Source of the DNA: Nocardiopsis sp. N85
GTDB lineage: Bacteria > Actinomycetota > Actinomycetes > Streptosporangiales > Streptosporangiaceae
Direction of reading: 5' to 3'
NCBI RefSeq assembly: GCF_028882275.1
Contig: NZ_JARBUT010000005.1
Coordinates: 1 to 64,000, forward strand
Length of the DNA: 64,000 bases
Part shown: piece by piece, positions 54,717-63,411 of the stretch
Position numbering within the stretch: the stretch's first letter is position 1
How the letters are laid out: each line of letters begins with the position of its first letter
Notes under the pieces: model-generated
Databases searched by the model: none
What the model saw: the letters and a program-made list of their open reading frames with translations, nothing else
Told to the model about the DNA's origin: nothing
Made by a program: the position numbers and the translations under genes

Positions 54717-54793
54717 GGTCGTCCTCGGACGGTGAGGCCGAGGGCTCCCGCGACTCGTGACCGCGCGGGTCCCGTGGGCGCGGGAGGCCTCGC

Positions 54794-55546
54794 TCAGCGG
54801 CCCAGGCGGCGCCAGAGCGGGCGCGGCATCAGGCGCAGCCCCGCGAAGAGCGGCTGGAGCACTCGGGGCGCCCACACCGTGGTCGCGCCCGAGCGCAGCC
54901 CCGCCGACACCGCGTCGGCGACCTGTCCCGGAGTGGCCGGGAACGGGGCGGGGTCCACGTGCGCCGACATCCGGGTGGGCACGTAGCCGGGGCGGACCAC
55001 CAGCACCCGCGCCCCGCTGCCGTGCAGGGAGTCGGCGAGGCCCTGGGCGAACCCGTCCAGGCCGGCCTTGGCCGAGCCGTACACGAAGTTGAACCTGCGC
55101 ACCCGCACGCCCGCCACCGACGACAGCACCACCAGGGCCCCGTGACCCTGTTCGCGCAGCCGGGCGGCCACGGCCAGACCCGCCGAGACGTGGCCGGTGT
55201 AGTTGACCGCCGCCGCCCGGGCCGCGGACGCCGGGTCGGCCTCGTACCCGGCCTGGTCCCCCAACACCCCGAAGGCGTCCACCACCACGTCCAGGTCTCC
55301 CACCAGGGCCACCGCCTCCTTGACGGTGGCGGTGTGGGTGTCGGGCGCGGTCGCGTCGAACTCCAGGGAGTGGACGGTGGCGCCCAGCGCGGCCGGCGCG
55401 CTCGGAGGTTCCTCCACGCCGCCCCGGGCGGCCAGCACCACCTCGCGGGCGCCCTCGCGGACCAGCCGTTCGACGATGGCCAGACCGATCTCGCTGCGGC
55501 CGCCGAGCAGCAGCACGGTCCGCACGGTTCCCACCGAGTCGCGCAT
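54794..55546 (-). CDS. dprE2: decaprenylphosphoryl-2-keto-ribose reductase
   Basis: 250 aa short-chain dehydrogenase. NAD(P)-binding LLLGGRSEIGLAIVER near the N-terminus, catalytic SSVAGVRVRRFNFVYGSAKA with S, Y and K in SDR spacing. The MFAE-type C-terminus fits DprE2. It reduces the 2-keto intermediate to decaprenylphosphoryl-arabinose after DprE1. It follows dprE1 on the same strand after a 29-base gap, and the pair plus the UbiA-family gene form the donor pathway. Confidence 0.9.
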   Translation of the reverse strand: MRDSVGTVRTVLLLGGRSEIGLAIVERLVREGAREVVLAARGGVEEPPSAPAALGATVHSLEFDATAPDTHTATVKEAVALVGDLDVVVDAFGVLGDQAGYEADPASAARAAAVNYTGHVSAGLAVAARLREQGHGALVVLSSVAGVRVRRFNFVYGSAKAGLDGFAQGLADSLHGSGARVLVVRPGYVPTRMSAHVDPAPFPATPGQVADAVSAGLRSGATTVWAPRVLQPLFAGLRLMPRPLWRRLGR

Positions 55547-55575
55547 GGTTCTCAGTTGTCCTTCCGGGTGAGGCG

Positions 55576-56946
55576 TCACAGGAGCCGCAGTCGGCGGGCC
55601 AGGTCGGAGACGAGCACCCCGTCGGGGTCGGCCCGCTCCCGGACCTTGCGCCAGGCGGGCAGGTCGGGGTACATGGCGTGGATCGTCTCGGCGTCGGCCC
55701 GGCCGTCCTTGGCCAGGTAGAGGCGGCCGCCCGCGGCGAGCAACCGTTCGTCGAAGCCGCGCAGGAGCCCACCCAGACCGGGCAGGTCCGCGGGCAGGTC
55801 CACGGCGAGCGTCCACCCGGGGCGGGGGAACGACAGGTGGCCCTCGGTGGCCGCGCCCATCCGCTTGAGGACGGTCAGGAACGACGGCGCGCCCGCCCGG
55901 GACAACCCCTCCATGATGCCGACGAGGGTCTCCTCCGCCCCGAACGGGACCACGAACTGGTACTGCGTGAGTCCGCGCGGGCCGTACAGCCGGTTCCAGT
56001 CGCGAACGGCGTCCAGCGGGTGGAAGAACCCGCCGATCGGCTGGGCCTGTCCGCGTCGGCGCCGGGGCGCGGCGCCCCGGTAGACGGTGTTGAACGCGCC
56101 CACGGTCCAGGAGTTGAGGAGCCCGGGAGGCACCCACGGCGGTGCGGCCAGCAGGGTCCCGGAGCGATGGCGCAGCGGATCGCGGCGCAGCGGCGGCGGC
56201 AGGTCGCGCAGGCGCGCGTGGTCGGCCCGGGTGACCACCCCGCGCCCCATCGCACCCCCCTGGGCCAGCAGGTCCACCCAGCACACCGTGTACCGGTAGT
56301 CGGCGTCGGTGCGCGACATCAGGTCCAGGGTGGCGTCCAGGGAGTCGGTGCGGTCGGTGTCGACGCGCATGTGGGAGGTCTCCACCGGCAGCACCGCCAG
56401 GGTGGCCTCGGTGATGACGCCGGTCAGGCCCATCCCGCCCAGGGTCGCCCGGAACAACTCGGGGTCGTCGCCGGCGGGGGTGAGCCGCAGCGCCTCCCCG
56501 GTGGGCAAGGCCAGGGTCAGGGCGCGCACGTGCGCGCCCAGGGACGAGTCGACGTGGTGGTTCTTGCCGTGGACGTCGGCGGCGATCGCCCCGCCCACGG
56601 TGACCTGGCGGGTGCCGGGGGTCACCGGAACGAAGTGTCCGCGCCGGAGCAGGTGGGCGATGAGCCGGTCGAAGGACACCCCGGCCGGGACGGTGACCTC
56701 GCCGCGTTCGGTGTCCAGGCGGATCGGCCCGGTGAGCCCGGTGCAGTCCAGGACCGTGCCCCCGGCCGCCTGCGCGGCGTCGCCGTAGGAGCGGCCCAGA
56801 CCACGGGCGAGGACGCCGCGCGGCCCGGCCCCGGCCAGGGCCTCGGCGACCTGCGCCGCCGTGCGCGGACGGACGACGCGGGCGGCGGTGGGCGCGGTGC
56901 GCCCCCACCCGGTGAGGAGTACGGGGCGTTCCGGCTGCGATGGCAC
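55576..56946 (-). CDS. dprE1: decaprenylphosphoryl-ribose 2-oxidase
   Basis: 456 aa. FAD_binding_4 domain with RGLGRSYGDAAQAAGG and the flavin-linking DVHGKNHHVDSSLG (His of HGKNHH). The C-terminal substrate domain contains YLAKDGRADAETIHAMYPDL with the active-site Lys, ending DLARRLRLL. In the mycobacterial enzyme the segment GWNICVDFP holds Cys387, target of benzothiazinone drugs; here the aligned segment is GWTLAVDLP, so Ala replaces Cys. The reaction oxidises the ribose C2 hydroxyl, the first epimerisation step. Confidence 0.93.
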   Translation of the reverse strand: MPSQPERPVLLTGWGRTAPTAARVVRPRTAAQVAEALAGAGPRGVLARGLGRSYGDAAQAAGGTVLDCTGLTGPIRLDTERGEVTVPAGVSFDRLIAHLLRRGHFVPVTPGTRQVTVGGAIAADVHGKNHHVDSSLGAHVRALTLALPTGEALRLTPAGDDPELFRATLGGMGLTGVITEATLAVLPVETSHMRVDTDRTDSLDATLDLMSRTDADYRYTVCWVDLLAQGGAMGRGVVTRADHARLRDLPPPLRRDPLRHRSGTLLAAPPWVPPGLLNSWTVGAFNTVYRGAAPRRRRGQAQPIGGFFHPLDAVRDWNRLYGPRGLTQYQFVVPFGAEETLVGIMEGLSRAGAPSFLTVLKRMGAATEGHLSFPRPGWTLAVDLPADLPGLGGLLRGFDERLLAAGGRLYLAKDGRADAETIHAMYPDLPAWRKVRERADPDGVLVSDLARRLRLL

Positions 56947-56960
56947 GGAGGGTTCCCCCT

Positions 56961-57899
56961 TCAGAGATGGATGCCCAGCCCCACCAGGGCGGTGAGGGCG
57001 ACGAGGATCAGTTGGAGGGGGCGGTCGCGCAGCGCGATCTCCTCGGGCTCCTCACCCACGCCCCGGTCCACGAGCAGGTTGTAGCGCAGGACGAACATGA
57101 TGAAGGGAACGATACTGCCCACGTGGAAGAGGTTCTGCGCGCCGCCGTCCTGCTCCAGCGCCCACAGGCAGTAGGTGACGACCATCGCCGCCGACGCCAT
57201 GGTGCGGGTCTGGGACAGGTAGGTGGGGGTGTAGGCGCGCAGGGTGGCCCGGACCGGGCCGTTCGCGGGGCCCTCGCCCAGGGCGCGCAGTTCGGCCTCG
57301 CGTTTGCCGACCACGACCAGCAGCGCGGCCAGGGACACGACGATGACGAACCACGAGGTCAGCGGGACGCCCACGGCGACGCCGCCGGCGACGGCGCGCA
57401 GCACGTGGCAGGCGGCGACCACGACCAGGTCGCAGACCGCGACGTCCTTGAGGTAGCGGGTGTAGGCGAGGGTGAGCAGCACGTACCCGCCGATGACCCC
57501 GGTGAGCAGGGGCTCGCCCAGGGCGAGGGAGGCCGCCGGGGCCAGGACGCACAGGGTGATCCCGACGGCCACCGCGAGGGGGACGGGGACCAGCCCGGCG
57601 GCGATCGGCCGGTGGCGTTTGCGCTCGTGTGCGCGGTCGCGTTCGATGTCGCGAACGTCGTTGAGCAGGTAGGTACCGCTCGCCGCCGCGCAGAACAGGA
57701 CGAACACCGCCGCGCAGGTGAGCAGCGGCCGGGGGTCGGACAGCACCCCGGCCGCGGCGGGGGCGGCCAGGACCAGGAGGTTCTTGAGCCACTGGCGTGG
57801 CCGGCAGGCCCGCACCAGGGCGAGCGGGAGGGAGGCCGGGCCGCGGCGGGCACCGGGCGGGATCCCCCCGCTCCCGGTCCCCGGTACCACCGATGTCAT
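56961..57899 (-). CDS. ubiA: UbiA-family decaprenyl-phosphate phosphoribosyltransferase
   Basis: 312 aa from ATG 57899. UbiA prenyl/aryl-transferase motifs: first Asp-rich NDVRDIERDRAHERKRHRPI, second around YTRYLKDVAVCDLVVV. Nine helices. Next to dprE1 and dprE2 it matches Rv3806c, which transfers 5-phosphoribose from PRPP to decaprenyl phosphate. The order on the minus strand is ubiA, dprE1 (14 bases later), dprE2. This is the committed step for the arabinofuranose donor. Confidence 0.9.
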   Translation of the reverse strand: MTSVVPGTGSGGIPPGARRGPASLPLALVRACRPRQWLKNLLVLAAPAAAGVLSDPRPLLTCAAVFVLFCAAASGTYLLNDVRDIERDRAHERKRHRPIAAGLVPVPLAVAVGITLCVLAPAASLALGEPLLTGVIGGYVLLTLAYTRYLKDVAVCDLVVVAACHVLRAVAGGVAVGVPLTSWFVIVVSLAALLVVVGKREAELRALGEGPANGPVRATLRAYTPTYLSQTRTMASAAMVVTYCLWALEQDGGAQNLFHVGSIVPFIMFVLRYNLLVDRGVGEEPEEIALRDRPLQLILVALTALVGLGIHL

Positions 57900-57971
57900 C
57901 CGTTCGCCCTTCCGGCCGTCCGGACGGCCCCGCCCCACCCGTTCCGGTGAGGTCGGGGTCGCTCGGGACCT

Positions 57972-58895
57972 TCAGTTGTGGTGGTCACGGCTCCGGCCGG
58001 TGAGAAACAGGATGACGCCGATCGCGGTGAACCCGGCGCCGATGATGAGGGCGGCGAGCGGGATCGTGGTGTGGATCAGCGGCAGCACGGTGCGGCCCTG
58101 CTCGGAGTTGGCCAGGGCGTTCTGGACGGACGTGTCGTCGAAGACCAGTTCGGCGTCGAGGATGGTGAGGACCTCCTCGCCGTCCACGACGACGACGCGG
58201 TTCTGGTCCTCGCTGACCTTGAGGGGGGAACCGGTGGTGGGCTCGATCCAGTAGGTGCGGGTGATGGAGAAGACCTCGTCACCGGTGACGTCACCGTCGC
58301 CCTCCAGACCGGCGACCGAGCGCGGGAGGGTGCGCTCGCCGACGACCTCGCCGTCCACGACCTGCTCGAAGCGGTAGGCCTCGACGCCCTCGACGTCCTC
58401 GACGCCCTTGAACTCCATCGGGACGATCTCCTTGACCGTCGTCTCGAAGAAGTCGTAGTCGCGCTGCTCGGTGAAGAAGGGGAACTTCCAGAGTTGACCG
58501 CTCTGGACGGTGGATTCCTCGTTCACCATCGAGTCGCAGCAGTCGACGGCCTGGCCGGTGACCCGGTCGTGGCCGGCGCGGCGACTGGTGGAGGTGATGC
58601 CGAAGTCGGTGTCGGCGTCCTTCAACCAGGTGAACTGGTCCCAGACCACGACCTCGTCGGTGCTGGAGGCCACGTCGGCCCGGATCGTGGAGTGCGCCTC
58701 CAGGGTGGCGTTCTCGACGAGTTCGACCTCCTCGATGTTGAAGTAGGTCGCTCCCTCGGCGACGTTGACGGTCTCGCTGTAGTAGGTCAGGGGGGTCTTC
58801 ATCAGGGAGCTCGACACCCATGTGCGCATGAGGGGTGCTACGGCGAGGAAGAAGACCCCGAACCCGATGAGAACGACCGCAACGGTACGGCGCAT
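57972..58895 (-). CDS. DUF3068 protein, LmcA-like
   Basis: 307 aa from ATG 58895. N-terminal helix (AVVLIGFGVFFLAVAPLM), large external domain (about 30-275), C-terminal helix (IPLAALIIGAGFTAIGVILFL). DUF3068 patterns: TPLTYYSETVNVAEGATYFN, TVQSGQLWKFPFFTEQRDYD, FEQVVDGEVVGERTLPRSVA. Mycobacterial LmcA (DUF3068, Rv0227c/MSMEG_0317) is required for lipomannan and lipoarabinomannan maturation; here it lies directly upstream of the arabinose-donor genes, on the same strand. A shared role in an arabinan-containing polymer is inference. Confidence 0.85.
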   Translation of the reverse strand: MRRTVAVVLIGFGVFFLAVAPLMRTWVSSSLMKTPLTYYSETVNVAEGATYFNIEEVELVENATLEAHSTIRADVASSTDEVVVWDQFTWLKDADTDFGITSTSRRAGHDRVTGQAVDCCDSMVNEESTVQSGQLWKFPFFTEQRDYDFFETTVKEIVPMEFKGVEDVEGVEAYRFEQVVDGEVVGERTLPRSVAGLEGDGDVTGDEVFSITRTYWIEPTTGSPLKVSEDQNRVVVVDGEEVLTILDAELVFDDTSVQNALANSEQGRTVLPLIHTTIPLAALIIGAGFTAIGVILFLTGRSRDHHN

Positions 58896-58941
58896 GTGCC
58901 CTCCTGGGCGATGTGGGTCCGGATCTGGAACGGGCTTCAGT

Positions 58942-58959
58942 GGAACTAGCTTCAGTTCC
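58942..58959. promoter_or_regulatory. inverted repeat GGAACT-N6-AGTTCC
   Basis: Perfect arms in the 170-base divergent gap between the LmcA-like and acyltransferase genes, 47 bases before the former's start codon. Candidate operator for the minus-strand operon. Confidence 0.5.
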
Positions 58960-59012
58960 GGGTAGAGTACTGCCCAGTAGTGAACGACGTCACCAGGGCG
59001 TGTCTGAATTTT

Positions 59013-59038
59013 TATAACACGTTCTAGTGAGACGTGTT
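59013..59038. promoter_or_regulatory. KstR-box-like motif and nested inverted repeat
   Basis: TATAACACGTTCTA fits the TNNAACNNGTTNNA consensus known for the steroid-responsive repressor KstR. It overlaps a second symmetry, AACACGT (59016) with ACGTGTT (59032). It lies about 30 bases before the acyltransferase ATG in an A/T-rich patch likely to be its promoter. A TetR-type regulator is implied, but none is adjacent. Confidence 0.5.
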
Positions 59039-59066
59039 TCGACTCCCACCCGTCCTGGAAGGCCCC

Positions 59067-60392
59067 ATGGCGCCCATTCCCTCCGCGCCCGAGGACCCCA
59101 CCGGCACCCCCTCCGGCGGCGCGCGCACCACCTCTCACGGCCCCGATCCCGCCCGGCTCCTGCCGCAGGTCGACGGCCGCCACGAGAGCCTCGACGGCAT
59201 CCGCGCCGTGGCCGCCCTCATGGTCCTGGTCTTCCACGTCGCCACCGAGACCGGCGACTCGCTGGCCCCCGGTGTACTGGGCGGTGTGCTCTCCGCGTTC
59301 GACCTGGCGGTGCCGCTGTTCTTCACCCTGTCCGGGGTCCTGCTCTACCGCCCCTGGGCGCGGGCCGCCCTGGAGGGACGGCGCGGCCCCTCCAACCGCA
59401 CCTACCTGTGGCGGCGGGTGGTGCGCGTGTTCCCCGCCTACTGGGTGGTGGCCCTGGCCGCACTGCTGATCTACTCACGCGAGCACCTCGGCTCGCCGCG
59501 GTACTGGCTGGAGGTCATGACCCTGACCTTCCCGTTCAACACCGACCCCACGTGGGTGGGCACCGGCCCCTACGGGCTCGGACAGATGTGGAGTCTGTCC
59601 GTCGAGGTGAGCTTCTACCTGCTGTTGCCGCTGTTCGCCCTGCTGCTGTCGCTGTGGGCGCGCCGGGGCCGGACCGTGGACGCGCGGGGCCGCCGACTGT
59701 TGTGGGGGCTGGGCGTGATGGCCGCGCTGGGGTTCGCGGCGCTGTGGCCGCAGTTCTTCCCCGAGCCGCGCCACTACATGCACGCCTGGCTGCCGCGCAC
59801 GCTCGGCATGTTCGCCGCCGGGATGGCACTGGCCGCGTTGTCGGAGTGGGCCTGGCGCGAGTCCGGTCCGGACGGGCCGGTGCGGCGGTTCTGCCGCACC
59901 ATCGCCTCCGCCCCGGGGGTGTGCTGGCTGACGGCGGGCGGTTTCCTCGCCCTGGCGGCCACCGATGCCACCGGCGGCCGTTTCATCGGCTCCGGCGACC
60001 TGTGGACCTCCATCGCGTCGTCGGTGGCCGACATCGGCTTCGCCTTCTTCATCATCGCCCCGGCCGCCCTGGCGCCCCGCCCCGTCGGACCTCCCGAACC
60101 ACTGCGGTCCCCCACCGCCTGGCGCGACGGCCGCTGGATGGAGGCGCTGCTACGGCACCGGGTGTGCCAGTTCCTGGCGAAGGTCTCCTACGGCGTGTTC
60201 CTGTGGCAGTTCCTGGTGCTGTACCTGTGGCGCGACTTCACGGGACAGGAGATCTTCACCGGCACGTTCTGGCTGGACATGATCCCCGTGACGATCGCGA
60301 CGGTGCTGCTGGCCGCGGCCACGCACCGGTGGGTGGAGGAGCCGTCCCGCCGCTGGTCGCGCCGCTTCTTCCGGGAACCCCGCCGGGTCTGA
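59067..60392 (+). CDS. acyltransferase-3-family membrane protein (envelope cluster)
   Basis: 441 aa from ATG 59067 (GGAAGG upstream; a GTG at 59034 is less likely). OafA-like pattern: RHESLDGIRAVAALMVLVFH, VPLFFTLSGVLLYRP, GLGQMWSLSVEVSFYLLLPL. About ten helices. It faces the LmcA-like gene, as Rv0228 faces Rv0227c in mycobacteria. It likely acylates an extracytoplasmic polysaccharide or lipid. Confidence 0.9.
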   Translation: MAPIPSAPEDPTGTPSGGARTTSHGPDPARLLPQVDGRHESLDGIRAVAALMVLVFHVATETGDSLAPGVLGGVLSAFDLAVPLFFTLSGVLLYRPWARAALEGRRGPSNRTYLWRRVVRVFPAYWVVALAALLIYSREHLGSPRYWLEVMTLTFPFNTDPTWVGTGPYGLGQMWSLSVEVSFYLLLPLFALLLSLWARRGRTVDARGRRLLWGLGVMAALGFAALWPQFFPEPRHYMHAWLPRTLGMFAAGMALAALSEWAWRESGPDGPVRRFCRTIASAPGVCWLTAGGFLALAATDATGGRFIGSGDLWTSIASSVADIGFAFFIIAPAALAPRPVGPPEPLRSPTAWRDGRWMEALLRHRVCQFLAKVSYGVFLWQFLVLYLWRDFTGQEIFTGTFWLDMIPVTIATVLLAAATHRWVEEPSRRWSRRFFREPRRV

Positions 60393-60400
60393 GGCCCGGG

Positions 60401-62509
60401 TCAGTCGGACGCCTCCGCATCGGCCCCCGTGTCCTCGGAGGACTCGGGCTCCTCCGAGGTCTCCGTGTCGTCGGTGCCCTCGGCGTCCCCCTCGTGGGCG
60501 TCCTCCTGAGAGAGCGGGATCGGGTGCGCGCTCCGCTCGTTCGGCGCGAGCTTGCCGAGGGCCACCGCCGTCATGCAGACGGCCTCCTCGCCCTCGGTGA
60601 GCAGGGAGAGCCGGTCCCCCTGCTGCGGTACCGGAACGTGCCAGAACCCGCCCCCGGGTGCGGCCGGCAGGACCGTCTCGATCCAGCCGCCGCCCACCGA
60701 CACCACCAGCTGCGCGTCGCGGTCGGAGGTGTAGGCGAACGTCGCGACCTGCTCGGGGCCGCCCAGCGCCAGCGCGGGCCAGGAGACCGCGCCGTCCAGC
60801 GTGCCCAGGCAGTCGTGCTCGGGTCCGGGCGCGAACGTGCTGCTGAACAGGGTGTGCTCACCGGGCACGAGGTTCCCGTCGTCGTCGAACACGTAGGCGG
60901 CCGGCCCCTGCTCGGGGAGGGCGAAGCGGTCGCCCTCGTCCCCCGGGGCCAGCGGCGGCAGCACGTAGGAGGTCAGTCTGCGGTCCCCGTTCCAGTCCAG
61001 GACCACCTCCACCGGGACCGGACGCGGGTAGAAGGCGCCCTCCTCCGGCAGGTCCGCCATGGACGCGCGCACGTTGCCCAGGTACTCGCGCAGCCGCTCC
61101 CCGTTGAGGGTGTCCGCGTAGGTGTGGGTGGAGTACAGGGCCCCGGCCGCGTACCCGACCGTCAGGGCGCCCGCCGCGATGGCCCGGTTGCGGCGCGCCC
61201 GCCGCCCCGGGGCGGCCCGGACCGAGGGCGCGGCCCCCGCGGTGCCCACCGATTCCCGGGCCCGTTGTTCGCGCACCACCAGGAAGGCCAGAGCCAGGCA
61301 CAGGGCGAAGATCAGCGCCGCGTCGGCGACGTAGCGGGGATCGGCGCCCGCCAGGCCGTGACCGCGGCCGCGCGCGATCACCGTCGGGATGGCGTCCACG
61401 AAGAGCAGGTACCCGAGCAGCAGGGCCCACGCCCGCCAGGCGCGACCGCGCAGCCACAGACTGCTCAGGACGATGAGGACCCACATCGCGCCGGCGCCCA
61501 GGACCACGAAGCCCCGCGGCTCGACGAGACCGCCGGCGGGGGTGATGATCGACCACTCGAAGGGGCCGCCCAGCGCGCCCACCGGGAAGACCTGGCCGAA
61601 CATGCGCCGCAGCAGCTCCGAGGCCGCCTCCCACTCGGGCACCCCGGCGCCCTCACCGCCGCTCCCGGTGTTCTGACTGAACAGGTACAGGACCAGGTAG
61701 CCGAAGGTCATGGCGACCAGCACCGACCAGAACGCGCGGTGCGCCCGGAACGCCCGCAGGGCCGCGGCGAACAGGCCGCCGGGGTAGAGGAAGGCGATGG
61801 CGAACACGAACACCAGCGCGGGCAGGAACAACGCCTTCACCGAGAAGAGCATGCCGAACACGATCGCCCCGACCGCCCACCAGGCGTAGCGGGGGTCGTC
61901 GGTGCGCACGTGGCGGACCGTCCACAACAGGGCGAGCAGGATGGCCAGCTGGAACGGCACCGCGTTGAGGGCGGCCGCCCACCAGCCCAGGACCGGGATC
62001 GTCAACGGGGCCAGGGCGTAGACGGTGAACGGGACGAGCAGCGCCCACCGCCGCCCGAACAGCTCCCACGTCAACCGCAGGAGGACCAACAGCGCGAGCG
62101 TCTGGAGGCCCAGCATGACCCCGGCGCCGACCCACCAGTTGTAGGGCCAGAAGGCCGTCTGGAGGTAGACCAGGAACATCGCCCCGGGCATGAAGTGGCC
62201 CTTGTGCAGGGAGAACAGGTAGTCGGGGGTGAGGTCGGTGGCGTAGGCGGCACCGAAGAACAGGAAGTCGTCCTCGACGAAGTACGACGCGTTCAGCACG
62301 TACACCTTGGCGGCCACGGCCACCACCAGGATCGCCATCGCCGCCCGGAACACGTTGTCCCCGGAGATCTCGCGCAGCGACCGGAGCGTCTCGGTGACGA
62401 GGGCTCCGATGCCCGGCCCCTCGGCCTCGGGCTCCTCGACCGGGCGACGTACCCTGACCTCGGACCCCGACCTTCCCTCCGGGCCGGTCGTGGGGGTTGC
62501 TGACGGCAT
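60401..62509 (-). CDS. large multi-spanning GT-C-like membrane protein
   Basis: 702 aa from ATG 62509. Cytoplasmic N-terminus, then about eleven helices (residues about 50-455), with the first external loop ASYFVEDDFLFFGAAY carrying acidic residues as in GT-C glycosyltransferases. The external C-terminal domain (about 460-660) ends with a very acidic tail (EGTDDTETSEEPESSEDTGA). No exact family name can be assigned. The neighbourhood resembles the mycobacterial Rv0224c-Rv0228 region, where Rv0226c is a comparable membrane protein. Convergent with the acyltransferase, 8 bases apart. Confidence 0.75.
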   Translation of the reverse strand: MPSATPTTGPEGRSGSEVRVRRPVEEPEAEGPGIGALVTETLRSLREISGDNVFRAAMAILVVAVAAKVYVLNASYFVEDDFLFFGAAYATDLTPDYLFSLHKGHFMPGAMFLVYLQTAFWPYNWWVGAGVMLGLQTLALLVLLRLTWELFGRRWALLVPFTVYALAPLTIPVLGWWAAALNAVPFQLAILLALLWTVRHVRTDDPRYAWWAVGAIVFGMLFSVKALFLPALVFVFAIAFLYPGGLFAAALRAFRAHRAFWSVLVAMTFGYLVLYLFSQNTGSGGEGAGVPEWEAASELLRRMFGQVFPVGALGGPFEWSIITPAGGLVEPRGFVVLGAGAMWVLIVLSSLWLRGRAWRAWALLLGYLLFVDAIPTVIARGRGHGLAGADPRYVADAALIFALCLALAFLVVREQRARESVGTAGAAPSVRAAPGRRARRNRAIAAGALTVGYAAGALYSTHTYADTLNGERLREYLGNVRASMADLPEEGAFYPRPVPVEVVLDWNGDRRLTSYVLPPLAPGDEGDRFALPEQGPAAYVFDDDGNLVPGEHTLFSSTFAPGPEHDCLGTLDGAVSWPALALGGPEQVATFAYTSDRDAQLVVSVGGGWIETVLPAAPGGGFWHVPVPQQGDRLSLLTEGEEAVCMTAVALGKLAPNERSAHPIPLSQEDAHEGDAEGTDDTETSEEPESSEDTGADAEASD

Positions 62510-62682
62510 CGATACTCTCCCCGCCGCTGGTTGGCCAAGCCGGAAAACGGATGCCAGAATACAACAGGTTCCAGTTTTGACCCGTACCGTTGACACTGGC
62601 CTTTCCACACGGGAGGTCCGGGATGGGAACGTGATCCAACACGTTCCACCCGGGGGACGCGCGCACCCTGGAGGTGATGTCG

Positions 62683-63411
62683 GTGGGACTCGAACAGGTC
62701 CGCCGTGACTGGACCCGGCTGGGGGCCACGGAGCCGCTGTGGGCGGTGTGCGTCGACCCCGCCAAACGCGATGGCGGATGGGACGACGACGAGTTCCTCG
62801 CCTCCGGCCGGACCGACGTCGACCCGGCGGTGGCCCGCCTGACCGAACTCGGGCTGCGCCCCGAGGGCGGCCGGGTGCTCGACTTCGGCTGCGGCGCCGG
62901 CCGGTTGTCCAACGCGCTGGCCGCGCACTTCGACCGGGTGGTGGGCGTGGACATCTCCGCCCCCATGTTGGAGGAGGCCCGGCGCCTGGACCGCTCCGGC
63001 GGGCGCATCGAGTTCGTCCTCAACGAACGCCCCGACCTCTCGCTCTTCGACGACGACTCCTTCGACCTCGTCTACACCGACCTCGTCCTCCAGCACCTGC
63101 CCCCGGACCTGGCCGAGGGGTACGTCCGCGAGTTCGCCCGGGTGGTGCGTCCGGGCGGAGCCCTGGTCCTGGGCGTGCCCGAGTCCGAACGCCGCACCTT
63201 CAAGGGGCTGGTCTTCCGGTACGCCCCCTGGCCCCTCGTGGCCTGGGCGCAGCGGACGCTCCTGCGCTACCCGGCGCCGATGCGGATGCACACCCTGCGC
63301 ACCGAACGGCTCGCCGAACTCCTCCCCCAGGCCCGCGTCGTCGCCTCCGACGAGTACTGGGGCGGCGACCACTGGCGTCACCTGCGCCACTACGTGGCGG
63401 TGGACGGATGA
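62683..63411 (+). CDS. class I SAM-dependent methyltransferase
   Basis: 242 aa. The start GTG at 62683 is chosen because GGAGG (62670-62674) lies eight bases upstream; ATG 62677 is too close but possible. Motif I VLDFGCGAGRLSNALAAHFD, motif II VVGVDISAPMLEEAR, post-motif DLVYTDLVLQHLPPDLAEGY. Divergent from the GT-C-like gene. Its stop overlaps the next methyltransferase start (ATGA). Likely modifies a glycolipid or polymer of this cluster (inference). Confidence 0.88.
   Translation: MGLEQVRRDWTRLGATEPLWAVCVDPAKRDGGWDDDEFLASGRTDVDPAVARLTELGLRPEGGRVLDFGCGAGRLSNALAAHFDRVVGVDISAPMLEEARRLDRSGGRIEFVLNERPDLSLFDDDSFDLVYTDLVLQHLPPDLAEGYVREFARVVRPGGALVLGVPESERRTFKGLVFRYAPWPLVAWAQRTLLRYPAPMRMHTLRTERLAELLPQARVVASDEYWGGDHWRHLRHYVAVDG

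Noticed and set aside
53151..55772. 873-codon minus-strand frame
   Set aside because: Spans antisense of the GPH transporter and the wrong frame of dprE2; both real genes have clear motifs.
59027..62503. 1158-codon plus-strand frame
   Set aside because: Overlaps the acyltransferase in another frame and the GT-C-like gene in antisense; composition is low-complexity.
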